Shown: one piece after another, positions 25,016 to 36,195 of the stretch
How positions within the stretch are numbered: position 1 is the first letter of the stretch
Layout of the letters: each line of letters begins with the position of its first letter
From: Monoplex corrugatus
Taxonomy: Eukaryota > Mollusca > Gastropoda > Littorinimorpha > Ranellidae
NCBI GenBank assembly: GCA_030674185.1
Contig: CM060312.1
Location: 7,609,132 to 7,673,131 of the forward strand
Length of the DNA stretch: 64,000 bases
Direction of reading: 5' to 3'
The notes under the pieces: model-generated
The model's database searches: none
Seen by the model: only the letters and a program-made list of their open reading frames with translations
What the model was told of the DNA's origin: nothing
Made by a program: the position numbers and the translations under genes

Positions 25016-25948
25016 TTGTGCCAGCTATTACTTTTGAGAGTAAAACATTCTTATAGACTTCAGCTTAATGACGACAAGACAGAAGCTATCCTCATTGGCA
25101 CCCGTCAGAAACTTTCCCAGCTGCCTCCTCTTTCTCTCCCATTATGTAACACATCAGTCCCAATTTCTGATTCAGCTAAAAACCTTGGTGTCTGCATTGA
25201 CTCTACCCTGTCCATGAACAACTTTGTTTCTCAAACTGCCAGATCTTGCTACTATCATCTCCATCGTATAAGCCTGATCAGGAAGTATCTCTCTGTCGAA
25301 ACAACTGCAAAACTCGTTCTCTCCTTCATAATGTCTCGCATTGACTATTGCAATTCACTCCTGTCTGGTCTTCCTGCCTCCACCATTCACATCCTACAGC
25401 GCATTCAAAACAACGCTGTACGCCTTGTACTCAAAAAGAAAAAAGCTGACCACATATCTCCTCTCCTGGCACAACTTCACTGGCTCCCTGTATCAAAGCG
25501 CATACAGTACAAACTAGACACCATGTGCTACAAAAGCCTCAATAACGCAGCCCCCGATTACCTGTCAAGCCTACTTGAGATCTATGTTCCCTCACGTACC
25601 CTCCGCTCTGCCTCCGATCCTCTGACTTTTCGCTTTCCACGCACTAAGCTCAATACTTATGGTCCACGAGCCTTCTCTGTTTCTGGTCCACTCTCCTGGA
25701 ACAAACTTCCTCTCTCAGTCCGTCAGCAACCTACTTTTGCCTCCTTCAAGTCCGCTCTCAAAACTCACCTTTTCTCCTCTGCATAAAATCCTAACCTCAC
25801 TCAACCCCCCTCTGCAGCCTGTCTCCGCTCGGAGGGGAATCACTTTGTTTTAATATATAATTGTATATGATGTGCTCTCTGTGGTTTTCCATTGGTTTTA
25901 TTCTTGCTTTTATTGCTTTTATTCTTTTCTCCCCATTTGTGGGCCATG

Positions 25949-26030
<82 letters not shown>

Positions 26031-26120
26031 CGTGCGTGCGTGTGGTGCGTGTGTGTCTTTTCGGCGCTTGGATTTGATTTTGTCGAGATTTGCGCTATAT
26101 AAATATTGTAATTATTATGT
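25016..26120 (+). mobile_element. CR1/L2-like LINE 3' fragment nested in the TIR element
   Basis: An open frame to 25786 (256 codons) encodes the C-terminal part of a non-LTR reverse transcriptase. Recognisable blocks are LNDDKTEAILIGTRQKL, AKNLGVCIDSTLSM, SRIDYCNSLLSGLP, LQRIQNNAVRL, LHWLPVSKRIQYKL and PSRTLRSASDP. The catalytic FADD box is upstream and missing, so the copy is 5'-truncated and inactive. The 3' end carries a 'GCGCTATATAAATAT' motif and a short-repeat tail. A second copy of that tail lies at 26290-26360. Confidence 0.85.
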
Positions 26121-26310
26121 ATGCATGTGCGTACGTATGTATGTATGTATGTATGTATGTATACGCTTAGATTTATGTATGTATGTATGTATGCATGTAT
26201 ACGCTCAGCTTAGATTTATGTATGTAAGTATGTAAGCATGTATGTATGCATGTATACGCTCATATGTATGTAGGTATGTATGCATGTATACGCTCAGCGC
26301 TTAGATTTGA
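25948..26310. repeat. (GT)n and (ATGT)n microsatellites
   Basis: GT tract at 25948-26043, followed after the LINE end by ATGT repeats (26119-26288) with interspersed 'TATACGCTCAGC' phrases. Confidence 0.9.
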
Positions 26311-26882
26311 TTTTGTCAAGATTTTGCGCTATATAAATAAAATATATTATTATATTAAATATATTATTATATTTTGCCATTAGAAAGGCTCATTGGACTT
26401 TGTGGAGCTATGTGTCCGTGTTTGCCTCATGCTATATAGTGTTCTGATAATGTGTGCGTACCTGCGTGCATGCGTGCACGCGTGTGTGACTGTGCAAAAC
26501 CGTTATTTGCTGCTTCTTTGCGATGATAAAAATTGTCGAATCTGATCCGATAGACGACATGCACTCGCCGACCAACTTCCGGTTTGAATTTCTGGCCGAG
26601 TACTAGCACAAATATTATGATTTCGATGTATTAAAAACAAAATTCCATCGTATTCATTAAATACTAGCAATACAAACACCTTTGGAAAGCAGTCGCTTCA
26701 CACAGTTTTACTTCTACTAGTTCCATGTCGCTTAAAAACAATCCCTTGGCGATAAAACATCAAACCGCAGATCGTACTTTCTATTCTTTGCTTATGCGGG
26801 CTATACCTGCCGCGGGTTTCTTTTAAAATCTTTCTAAATAAAGAGAAACATTAAAAACAATTCACTGAATCAAACTTCTAAG

Positions 26883-26993
26883 TCAATTTTCATGAAAAAT
26901 CAGTCGATGTTTACTACGTTTGTCCTTCAGCTTGACAATCACAGGTAGAAATTTGTTGACTGGACTTTCAGCGATCGCTTCGAAGGCTGCCAT
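26883..26993 (-). other. Short frame with gene-like start inside the TIR element, unknown
   Basis: A 36-codon minus-strand frame begins MAAFEAIAESPVNKF and continues LPVIVKLKDKRSKHRLIF before a stop. The start lies in a less AT-rich, CpG-containing stretch unlike the surrounding intron. I do not recognise the product. It could be a captured 5' exon of a host gene or chance. Confidence 0.3.
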
Positions 26994-27626
26994 GATTTGA
27001 GGTTCCCATAATGTAAAATGGCAGATCACGGATACTCGCACTTCGGAGGCTTGCGCACATCCGGTACGGATCACATCTCATAGTTCCGTAAACGATTAAA
27101 TTCAGCAAAAAATAAGCTGTTTGCGCATCCGTGGACGCAATCTAATATATCAAGGAGATCCTCAGATATTCTTCTTCAAAGTTTGCCAATATTCCGACCT
27201 TCAGAAGACTATCAAACTAATAATCTTATAAAATAAATATTATACGGGAATGAAGGACAGGTTTCGACCTGCCAACTGTACTAATTTGCATGAAGGTAGT
27301 CCTGTGTGACCTGTATAATTTAAGTTGCCATGAACCGGTCACCCAGGCACTGCCGTGAGCCAGTCGCCATTACGTGACATGCATTGAAACTTTGTCGGTC
27401 GGCGTGGGGGTTTTTTTTGCGCAGATTTTCATATGGGTGCATTTATAACAAAACCAAACAGCACAGATCGATAGAGGAAAGACCAGTCTTTATCTTCATG
27501 ATAACAACTTCGTCATTCATGTTCATCTGCGAGGAATATTTGACTGATAAACATGTGCGATTTTTCCACTGACTGACACAATTCCCGCATTGCTGAAGAG
27601 AGGCTGCAGGTACCTAGTAATAATAC

Positions 27627-27772
27627 ACAGTTATGTTGTTTGTGAGACTAATGCCCCACCCTTATCCCTAGTGTTTGTATTCATTGCAAATAGAATCCCG
27701 CTTTTTGTCAGTGATACTTACAGAGAGAGGTGTCATGGTTGCCAGTATTGTTATTTGATGTTGTTTCTGTCG
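27627..27772. repeat. 146-bp direct repeat, right copy, next to exon 4
   Basis: Partner of 23437-23582. It ends 11 bases before the acceptor of exon 4. Confidence 0.9.
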
Positions 27773-27783
27773 TTGTCATTCAG

Positions 27784-27904
27784 GTGCATGGTCAGTGTGA
27801 ATGTACCCACAACACCAAGGGCCTGAATTGTGAGATGTGTGAAGAATTCTACAATGATCTCCCTTGGAGGCCAGCTCGACAAAATCAACCTAATGCTTGC
27901 AAAA
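27784..27904 (+). CDS. LAMB1: Laminin beta exon 4: LE1
   Basis: Encodes [20 protein letters not shown] and [10 protein letters not shown], then NACK, completing LE module 1. Acceptor TGTCATTCAG, donor AAAA|gtaagc, 121 nt, ending in phase 1 so that AAG TGT follows. Confidence 0.96.
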
Positions 27905-28392
27905 GTAAGCAATGATTGTGCATGTGTGTGTGCGCGTGTATCTGTGTGCATACATGCTGCGTGCGTGTGTGTGTGTGCATATGTGTGGCATGGTTTATGT
28001 AATGCAAAAATGTTGTTTCTGAAAGAGATACAGCAATGTGTTAAAGAGAGCGTAATGATGCTGTCCATCCCCCTGTCTCCTGATTCATTTTACATTTACT
28101 GCAAATGGATAGTGATATGACTTGAGATATATTTAGTAATATGATTTGAGATTTATTCCCCCCCCCCCCCCCCCCCCTTATTTTTGTTGCTCTATGTTAG
28201 AGAGCAATAGATACAAAGATTTATATTTCTCAGATTTGTGTCTTTTTTTCTTTTGTTTTTGTTTTCCCCTGCTGTGTGATAATTTACTTTGGAAGACAGA
28301 GTGGTTTAGGCAGAGTAATATTACAGTTATGTTTCTTAGTGAATCTGCTGGAGTTGTCATGGCGATACAAACAGCAAAGTTTTGTGATATTT

Positions 28393-28800
28393 AGCACAAC
28401 GGGCTTCTGACTGGCAGTGTGGGCTCAAGTCTTCATCAGTTCCTTCAAAAATCATTGTGGGATTTTTCAGCTCTGACCGGCTGTACCCAGAGTTAAGCAT
28501 GCTATGGGCTCATTGGGAAGACTGTGACCACAGAGTTGGAGTCTCATTGCATCCACTTCACATATGAGTTGTTAAGGGTGTTGCTCAAATCTTCTGACCA
28601 ACATTGCAGGTGTTTATATCTTGGGCTTGGTTGATACCAGGGTATATCATGATGTAAGCTTAGAGTACAGCCCTGTCATGTAGTCTCAATCCAAGATGGA
28701 CTCCATAGCATCATGAGTATCATCCTCATCACCATTGTCATCATCTCATTGTAAAAACTGTACCAGCTTCTATGGCCATTAAGGTGGCTTAGAAAATGGG
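28393..28800 (+). mobile_element. SINE family R2, copy 2
   Basis: Shares 'GCTATGGGCTCATTGGGAAG', 'GTGTTGCTCAAATCTTCTG', 'GTAGTCTCAATCC' and 'TCATCTCATTGTAAAAAC' in order with 20118-20530. The tRNA-like head is truncated. Confidence 0.75.
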
Positions 28801-28895
28801 ACACATACACATACGTAAAAAAGGTTTTGTGATATTTGTCCACTTTACATCCCAGAGTGGTTGTCAGATTGGAGATTGTTGTTTGTATTGTGCAG

Positions 28896-29084
28896 AGTGT
28901 AACTGCAACAACCATGCCACCAAGTGTCACTTTGATGCTGCGCGCTTCAAGTCGACAGGGTTTGTGAGTGGTGGTGTTTGTGATGACTGTATGCACAACA
29001 CCATTGGTGTGAATTGCCAGGAGTGCAAGCACCTGTTTTACCAGGACCCCATGAGAGACATCAGAGACCCTGAGATTTGTCAGC
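28896..29084 (+). CDS. LAMB1: Laminin beta exon 5: LE2
   Basis: Encodes CNCNNHATKCHFDAARF, GGVCDDCMHNTIGVNCQEC and DPMRDIRDPEIC: LE module 2 with the long loop typical of beta chains. Acceptor TTGTGCAG, donor C|gtaagt, 189 nt, phase 1 to phase 1. Confidence 0.96.
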
Positions 29085-29149
29085 GTAAGTGTCTGCTTCT
29101 TTTTGTTACATGCTGTTTGTTACTGTTGTTGTTTGGGTGAGCGTTTCTT

Positions 29150-29660
29150 TTCTTTTAGCTAGTTGTAGACCTCCATGGGGATGTGGGGGGCTCTCTCAGT
29201 ATGAATAGTATCCCCCCACCTAGTGGAAATTTTATGCTAAAAATGTCCTCTTTTCTGTCACTCTCTTTTGTTTCTGCCTTGCTTCTTTGCTTTCTGTTAT
29301 CTCTGTCTATCATTTTCTGCTTTGGGATTCATTGATTGATAACTGCATTTTTGGCTGTAAGGGAATGTGATGTGCAGAAGCAGTTGTATGTACTTGAGGC
29401 CAGTTTTTATGTATTTTTAGTGTATTTAGTTGTATATGTGTGTTCCAGTTTGTCTTTTTTTTTTTTTAACCCCTTGGTGATAAATTGTGCAGAATGGTCA
29501 ATGCCAAGGACATATCCTCAGATTATTTGCTTAATTGTATTTTGCATGTTTTCTTTTTCAGGGTCAACAAGGTGTTGTGTGTGTTTTGAGATGATTATTG
29601 CCTGATATGGCTCTGCACAGTCCGTTGGGCTGTAAACAATAATAGTAATAACAAAACTAG
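29150..29660 (+). repeat. R1 repeat, long copy 1
   Basis: 'TGTCCTCTTTTCTGTCAC', 'TTTGCTTTCTGTTATCTC', 'GTGATAAATTGTGCAGAATG' and 'CCTGATATGGCTCTGCACAG' occur in the same order as in the copy at 39795-40355. It ends in an AAT/AAC-rich tail. Confidence 0.8.
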
Positions 29661-30180
29661 TTAAAAGTGTGCACATTTAAGATAGTTTTTGTAACTTGTT
29701 TTTTTTGGTTTTATGCTTTGAAGTTGATCTTGATGTGTGCTTTTTGAATCAAGTGACTTAAAACAAAGTTTACTGTTGTCAATGTAATTGCTGTTATTAT
29801 GCATACAGCTGAAAGTGTTTTGAAAATGTGATTGTTACTGTTGTTATTGTAGATGTTATTGTCAGTGTACTCAGATCTATCACTATGCTTTGTGAATTTG
29901 TCAAAACAAAAACTGGAATTCACTGCAGGTTCCCATAGTTGGTACCTATTGTCATGGTATGTTGTTGATTTAATGGACAAGTTATTTTTTACATAGATGT
30001 CATTGTCTTGTTCCTGGTTGGTTGTCCATGCTGAAATTGTGAAGAAGAAGAAGGCACTCATCATTAGAATTATTCCCTCATTTGCATGTTTTGCATTCTT
30101 TGTGTGAATCTTACTGAATAGGCTTACTGCTACATACTGGAAATTCACATGACAATATTGTGCTTTTGTTGATGTTTCAG

Positions 30181-30360
30181 CTTGTGACTGTGACACCTTT
30201 GGATCAGAGAACCAGGGAATCTGTGAGAGTGTAACAGACGAGCTCCTGGGCACAGTGGCAGGACGATGTATCTGTAAGAAATTTGTCACTGGCAAACGCT
30301 GTGACACCTGCATTGCCAACTACTGGAACCTCAGGGAGGACAACCCTGATGGTTGTGAAC
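30181..30360 (+). CDS. LAMB1: Laminin beta exon 6: LE3
   Basis: Encodes CDCDTFGSENQGICES, GRCICKKFVTGKRCDTC and YWNLREDNPDGC: LE module 3. Acceptor GATGTTTCAG, donor C|gtaagt, 180 nt, phase 1 to phase 1, so it could be skipped without a frame change. Confidence 0.96.
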
Positions 30361-30599
30361 GTAAGTGAGGTGTACTCTTTTGTTTTATTTTTATTGATTT
30401 GTTCTTTTGTGTGCTTTCAGGTTTTCAGTTGCATGTGTGTCTGAAATGGTAATTATTTGGAACAATGAAAGTTTGGGATCACATGAAAGCTCTAATATTG
30501 AGATTAGTATTTATTGAGATTTTGTAGTAAGAAATCAAGAGTAACTTGTTGATTTCCTCACACCATACATCTTTATAATAGAAAAGATAGAAGAATATG

Positions 30600-30710
30600 A
30601 AAATGGATAGTACTGTACTGTAGTGATGCACTCTTTCTTAGCAGAGCAGCTGGTATTTCACATGAAAAACATGTTGAGATAAGATGTATGTAAATGTGCC
30701 ACAGTATGAT
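30600..30710 (+). mobile_element. SINE fragment, family of 5410-5865
   Basis: 'CTGTAGTGATGCACTCTTTC', 'GAGCAGCTGGTATTTCAC' and 'GTTGAGATAAGATGTATG' match the 3' part of that SINE type. Confidence 0.6.
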
Positions 30711-30843
30711 ACTTTTTGTTTCGGTGTTCATTGAATGTTTGGATAGCTGTTGGAGATGTTAGTTGGTGGGTTGTGGAGCCAGCCCTCCCCCACCCCCAAG
30801 TCAGCATAATGTACTGAGGCAAATAGTGTTCCCCTGTCTGCAG

Positions 30844-30953
30844 AGTGCACATGTAATGCGTTGGGCACCATTGGGGATCTGGGCTGTGACCAGAACACGG
30901 GTATCTGTCGCTGCAAACGTTACGTCACTGGCAGAAACTGCGATGAGTGCTAT
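30844..30953 (+). CDS. LAMB1: Laminin beta exon 7: LE4, first half
   Basis: Encodes [36 protein letters not shown]. Acceptor CTGTCTGCAG, donor TAT|gtaagt, 110 nt, ending in phase 0. Confidence 0.96.
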
Positions 30954-31385
30954 GTAAGTGATGTACAGATGATATATCATTATGACAAGATTGTGCGTTT
31001 GATACTTTGCAAATGAGGCAGTTTGATTGTTTTTGGAAGGCAAAGTCATATGGAAACAATTTGTTTGCTGTGACAGTATGTGCTGTTTGTTTTCATGCTT
31101 TCTGCATGGTCTTTCTGATTGATTTGAAAGAGAAAGGAGTGAAAATTTCAATGATAACAGTTGCTATAACATGCACTACTTATGTACATTCAAGATCTGC
31201 ATTTGCTCATGACATAGTGAAGGTGTCTGCTATTACTGTATTAAGAAAGTTTTTGGGGGAAGGATGAACTCTTAATAACTCCTTTATCAAGTAATGAACT
31301 TGATCATTTTTGATGTTTGTTTTTGTTTGTTTAGCTAATTAGCAGTCACACCCTAATTGCACAACAGATTTACAAATGAAATGAA

Positions 31386-31482
31386 GAAAAAGCATGGTTT
31401 TGGTACATTTTATTTTCAGTATCATTGGGAAAAAAGTGAAAAAAAGCATGGTTTTATTACATTTTATTTTCAGTATCATTGG
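31386..31482. repeat. Two-copy tandem duplication, about 50 bp
   Basis: 'AAAAAGCATGGTTTT' to 'TTTTCAGTATCATTGG' occurs twice, separated by a few bases. Each copy contains an acceptor-like TTTATTTTCAG. Confidence 0.85.
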
Positions 31483-31632
31483 AAAGAAAAGCTGACTGCT
31501 GTCACCAATAGAATTTATGAAAGATAAATGTACTGTAAAAGGCATTCTTGTTGTGTGTCTGTGACAATTTCTATAACATGAAAAAAAAGTCTTCTTAAAA
31601 CTAGATGGTAAATGTTGTGCGAACTGTTGCAG

Positions 31633-31848
31633 CCTGGGTTTTATGGTTTGAGCGAGTACCAGTATGGCTGTTATGCCTGTGACTGCGACATTGGAGGAGC
31701 GCTGCGCTCAGCGTGCGACCAGTCCAGCGGTCAGTGTGAGTGCCGACCCAACATCGTGGGCAAGCAGTGCAAGAAGGTGGAATCTGGCTTCTGCTTCGCT
31801 CACCTTGATCACAACATCTTTGAGGCTGAATACGGAAAAGGAAGTGGG
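31633..31848 (+). CDS. LAMB1: Laminin beta exon 8: end of LE4, LE5
   Basis: Encodes PGFYGLSEYQYGCYACDCD, GGALRSACDQSSGQCECRP, NIVGKQCKKVESGFCF and AHLDHNIFEAEYGKGSG. LE5 is the shortened module that leads into the LF domain in beta chains. Acceptor GTTGCAG, donor GGG|gtaaga, 216 nt, phase 0 to phase 0. Confidence 0.96.
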
Positions 31849-32161
31849 GTAAGATGATAACAGAAATAATTTTTTGACAACAGTGTTTAAAGAACAAAGG
31901 GACATTATTGGCACAGTCAGGTTCAAAACATAGCAAAAGAAAATATAGACATTTTTGTAACCCTCTCTCTACTGCACCACTTGGTCAAGTTAATGCTTTG
32001 AGAGTATCAGGATAAGGGAGAAAACTCTGCAGACAAATTCACAATGAGCAGAATTTTTATCTATCACCATGTTTATCCTCTATCACATTCACTCAGTTTT
32101 ATCAGTTTCTTTTTTTCAACTGATAGTTTGTTTTCAACGGATAAAAAAAGTGTGTGCGCAC

Positions 32162-32280
32162 GCACATGCACACACACACACACACACGTACACACACACA
32201 AAAATACTAAACACACACACAGACACACACACACACACACACACACACAAATACTAAACCACACACCAGACACACACACA
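32162..32280. repeat. (AC)n microsatellite
   Basis: AC tracts with an internally duplicated 'AAATACTAAAC' phrase. Confidence 0.9.
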
Positions 32281-32379
32281 TGCATGACACATGTGCCGAC
32301 ACACATGACAGAATGACAAAGTGTCTCGGAGGAAAACCTATACGTGTACTATGTGGATGTGTGTGACGAATGTAAAGTG

Positions 32380-33229
32380 TCTGTAGGGAACTCATTACTA
32401 TGGTTGTGTGAAGGATAGAATGCAAGTTATGTGAGGGAACCCATTGCTGTAGTACATATGTGTGACAGAATGCAAAAAAAAGAAAATTACTGTGGTGCAT
32501 GTGTGTGACAGAATACCTAAGGTGTACGTGAGGGCACCCAGCATAGTGGTACATGTGTGTATGACAGAATGCCAGAGTTGTCCAGTGGTATAGGTAAGGG
32601 AACTCATCACTGTGGTACATGTATATAACAGAATGCCAAGGTGTTTGTGAAGGAACCTGGCATTGTGGTATGTGTGTGTATGACAGAATGCCAAAGTTGG
32701 CCAGTGGTATAGGTAAGGGAACTCATCACTGTGATATATGTGTATAACAATGCCAAGATGTGTGTGAGAGAACGCAGAATTATGGTATGTGTGTGTATGA
32801 CAGAATGCCAAAGTTGGCCAGTGGTATAGGTAAGGGAACTCATCACTGTGGTACATATATATAACAGAATGCCAAGATGTATGTGAGGGAACCAGCATTG
32901 TGGTACATGTGTGTATGACAGAATGCCAAGGTTGTCTGGAGGTATATGTAAGGAACTCATCACTGTAGTACATGTATATAATAGAATGCCAAGGTGTACA
33001 TGAGGGAATCCAGCATTGTGGTACGTGTATGTATAATGGAATGCCAAGTTTGTCCAGTGGTATAGGTAAGGGAACTCATTACTGTGATTCATGTGTTTAA
33101 CAATGCCAAGGTGTACATGAGGAAACCTGGCATTGTGGTATTTGTATGTATGACAGAATGCCAAGGTTGGCCAGTGGTATAGGTAAGGGAACTCATCACT
33201 GTGATATATGTGTATAACAGAATGCCAAG
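32380..33229. repeat. Minisatellite, about 118-bp unit, about 7 copies, containing the exon 9 acceptor
   Basis: 'GTATAGGTAAGGGAACTC' recurs at about 32588, 32708, 32826, 32942 (variant), 33060 and 33179. The unit holds two related halves, each with '(A)ACAGAATGCCAA'. One half reads 'ATAACAGAATGCCAAGGTGT' and 'GTGAGGGAACC', the same text that forms the acceptor and first codons of exon 9. The other half leads to TAG|gtaagg, a donor-like site. Each unit can therefore look like an exon. Confidence 0.9.
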
Positions 33230-33378
33230 GTGTACGTGAGGGAACCAATCCAGGGCAGTGTGTCCTACTGGACAGGACCAGGCTACATGAAGATAATGGA
33301 GGGAGACAGTGTGGAGATCTCCATCAACAATGTCCCTTCAGTACCTTCTATGATTTTGTCATCCGATATGACCCCAGG
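33230..33378 (+). CDS. LAMB1: Laminin beta exon 9: laminin IV type B domain, with one-base frame break
   Basis: Frame from 33230 gives VYVREPIQGSVSYWTGPGY, MKIMEGDSVEISINNVP. The next frame gives FSTFYDFVIRYDPR, both matching the start of the LF domain. One base is missing near 33334-33338 (within CCCTT). The exon length (149 nt) would be a multiple of three if it were restored, which agrees with phase 0 on both sides. An alternative acceptor nine bases upstream (ATAACAG, exon from 33221) is also in frame. Both acceptors lack a good pyrimidine tract. Donor AGG|gtaagt. Confidence 0.88.
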
Positions 33379-35035
33379 GTAAGTGATTTAATTTGATCAT
33401 TGTGTACAACATGGCATATGAGATGAAATCAGCTTTCATCTAGAAGTTTTGCAATGTTTGCTTTTTACCACTGGTGAAGATGCAAGTTCGTGCTGTGTGT
33501 TTAAAATCTATGCAGACTGTATCCATTTGGCATTATGCGCATTTATGGCATTTTCCATGATTATGTTGGATCCTGTTTCATCATGGCAACTACTGTGTAG
33601 TGTGCATAAAATTTTCTGAGGGTGGTAACGTTTCTCGACAGAAATGAAATTGAAACTGTCAAAGGCTACAGTTGCTGCTCTTGTTTTTTTTTTTAACAAA
33701 AACACACACACATCAGAAAACTCCATGCTGCTCTTGTATATAGGATTTTGTGTCATTGCAGTGTACTTCATATACTGTAGACAAACAAAATTCTGTAACA
33801 AAAAACAAACAAACAAACAAATCAAGGACTTTGTCTTTTAGTTTTGGGACTACAGTATTGTTCACACATGTTATGAAAAAAGTAGAAGAAAGAAAAGGTG
33901 CTTAAAGCAGACCAAAGAAATAAAAAGGCAACTGTCCATTAAAGAGTAAGCGTAAACGGTATGCTGTACATCATTAGGGATTGTAAGCTTTTTGACATCA
34001 ATACAAGTATGACATGTAGTGTTCAGCTTTTTGACATGTTATTGTTGTGAAACTTGTAGGATTGCCGCTGATTGGATGAATGTCTTATGTATTATTTATT
34101 TTTCACCAACAAGCTGCATCAAGGATTCAGGTAACACACTACATTGAGTTTTCATTGTTGTCTTTGTTGTTTATTTGGTATTTTGGTTTTGTTTGTTTTT
34201 TTTGTTTGGGGCTTAAGTTCACAGTTCAGTTGGTGTTTGTTGCATTTTTAATGTATGTACTTTTGGAATACTGAGTTTTGTGTGTGCTTATGGTCATATT
34301 TGTGTGTACAGTGCATAATTATACTTGTTCAGATTGTATTGAATAAAAATGGTTAAATATGCTGTTAGACTTTCCATCCATCTTTCTACATCCATTTGTA
34401 ATTCTGATTTGTTAGCTTTTCTCATTTTAAGGTAGTGGTTTATGCTGGATTTTGTTCTCATTTTTCATGTTTTTTTATAACAGTATTTTCTTTACAGTCA
34501 TTTCTTCTGATGAAAAGGGTGTATCTATGTGGTGTTTTCGGGTGTAACTACAAGCAGATTGCATTGAAGATATCTAGAAATTGTTGGAGGACCATTTGAT
34601 GCTATTTTGAATTGAAGAAATATAGAAGCTTGGCAGTAACAAGTTTGGCTTTATTTTTTTGATAATGAATGATGACTAATTTAAAAGCTTAAAAACATGG
34701 AAATAAAAGAATATCAAAGAGGTAAAAGTACAGCATTTCAAATGATATATACTGGTAGTATCATCTTATAACAAAAGGAATCGTCTTGTAACAAAAGGAA
34801 GACAGTGAGGATGTCATATGGTATCAACTTCATTCCATACGCACATCTCCCCACCCCCCACCCCTTTTTTCCCCATTCAGGTTTGATGTGATAATAATTT
34901 TTCCATATATAATGCAAACAGTCCTTGTCAGTGGATACACTTTGGACTTTACCTAGTAACAACAAAAAATCGAAAGAAGAAGGGGTGTATGGCTGGGTGG
35001 ATCAAAAGTTATAGTGTCAAAACATTAATGCAGTA
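33379..35035. other. Intronic stretch, nothing recognised
   Basis: AT-rich intron sequence after exon 9. No exon or repeat family was recognised. Confidence 0.6.
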
Positions 35036-35036
35036 T

Positions 35037-35039
<3 letters not shown>

Positions 35040-35107
<68 letters not shown>

Positions 35108-35109
35108 CA

Positions 35110-35145
<36 letters not shown>

Positions 35146-35190
35146 CTGTATATGTGCATACATAAGTGCACATGGGCACGCACGCGCACG

Positions 35191-35271
<81 letters not shown>

Positions 35272-35301
35272 CACACACACACACACACACACACAACACA
35301 C

Positions 35302-35338
<37 letters not shown>

Positions 35339-35347
35339 CACACACAC

Positions 35348-35402
<55 letters not shown>
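35040..35402. repeat. (AC)n microsatellite, long
   Basis: About 360 bp of AC tracts with a non-AC spacer at about 35104-35200. Confidence 0.95.
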
Positions 35403-35404
<2 letters not shown>

Positions 35405-35621
35405 CAATGGTGTGGGATGGAGGTGGAGGAATTACTGGGTCCATACGGTAATGCTGCATGCGCTCTGGTATATGTTCAATATGGACATACTTACAGAGAA
35501 TAATGACAGATAATAACATAAAATTACTATTGCAAAGAGTATGTCAGGAAGAAAAATGTATAGAAAAGAATCATTTGATAAGTTTTACAAGTCTTGCATA
35601 TGCAAACACATATAGAAAACA

Positions 35622-35652
35622 TACAAACACACACACAAACACACACAAACAC

Positions 35653-35722
<70 letters not shown>

Positions 35723-35806
35723 ACACACACACACCCACACACACCCCACACACACCACTCACACACACACACCCCACACACACCACTCACACACACACAC
35801 ACCACA
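35622..35806. repeat. (AC)n microsatellite
   Basis: AC tract with CCAC and AAAC interruptions, ending directly at a foldback repeat (35809). Confidence 0.95.
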
Positions 35807-35808
35807 CA

Positions 35809-35920
35809 GGAAGCTGGTGGATAGGGTGAGGGAATCAAAGGGTTAAGTTTTTGCTTTGCTAGCATGGTTGGCAATGCAGGATGTTAGTTGCCATGGTGCG
35901 GGAGTTAAAGGGTTAAGAGA
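35809..35920. repeat. Palindromic foldback repeat, half copy 5
   Basis: The right half only: 'AGGAAGCTGGTGGATAGGG', 'AATCAAAGGGTTAAGTTTT', 'GCTAGCATGGTTGGCAATGC' and 'GGAGTTAAAGGGTTAAG'. The left half has been replaced by the AC tract. Confidence 0.8.
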
Positions 35921-36002
35921 GAAGCTCCTTGAGACTTGAGAGCTCAGGAAGGTTTGTAGGGCAGGAAGACTTCTGACCTATATGTTGATATGGTATTGGA
36001 AC

Positions 36003-36195
36003 TTAACCCTTTGATCCTGCACCGTGTCCACCAGCATCCTGCTTTGTCAGCCTTGTTAGCAAAGCAAAAACTTAACCCTTTGACTCCCTTACCCTGTCCA
36101 CCAGCTTCCTGCAGGAAGCTGGTGGACAGGGTGAGGGAGTCAAAAGAGTTAAGTTTTTGCAGTTTGTGGACAGGGTGCGGGAGTCAAAAGTTTAG
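36003..36195. repeat. Palindromic foldback repeat, copy 6
   Basis: This is the best preserved centre: 'CCTGTCCACCAGCTTCCTGC' is followed immediately by its complement 'AGGAAGCTGGTGGACAGGG'. Outer arms end in 'TTAACCCTTTGA' and 'GGGAGTCAAAAG'. Confidence 0.9.

Larger units (their letters stand above)
23585..27619. mobile_element. 4.0-kb TIR element (DNA transposon-like), non-autonomous
   Basis: The left end TACTAGGTACCGGCAGCC (23585) and the right end in reverse complement TACTAGGTACCTGCAGCC (27602-27619) match at 17 of 18 positions. The flanks allow a TA or AAT target duplication, but the adjacent sequence is repetitive so this is unsure. No transposase is seen inside. It carries a LINE fragment (25016-26120), internal half-repeats near 24190 and 24370 ('TTTGCATGTGAATCAAATA'), and a less AT-rich, CpG-containing stretch at 26430-27480. 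Confidence 0.7.
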
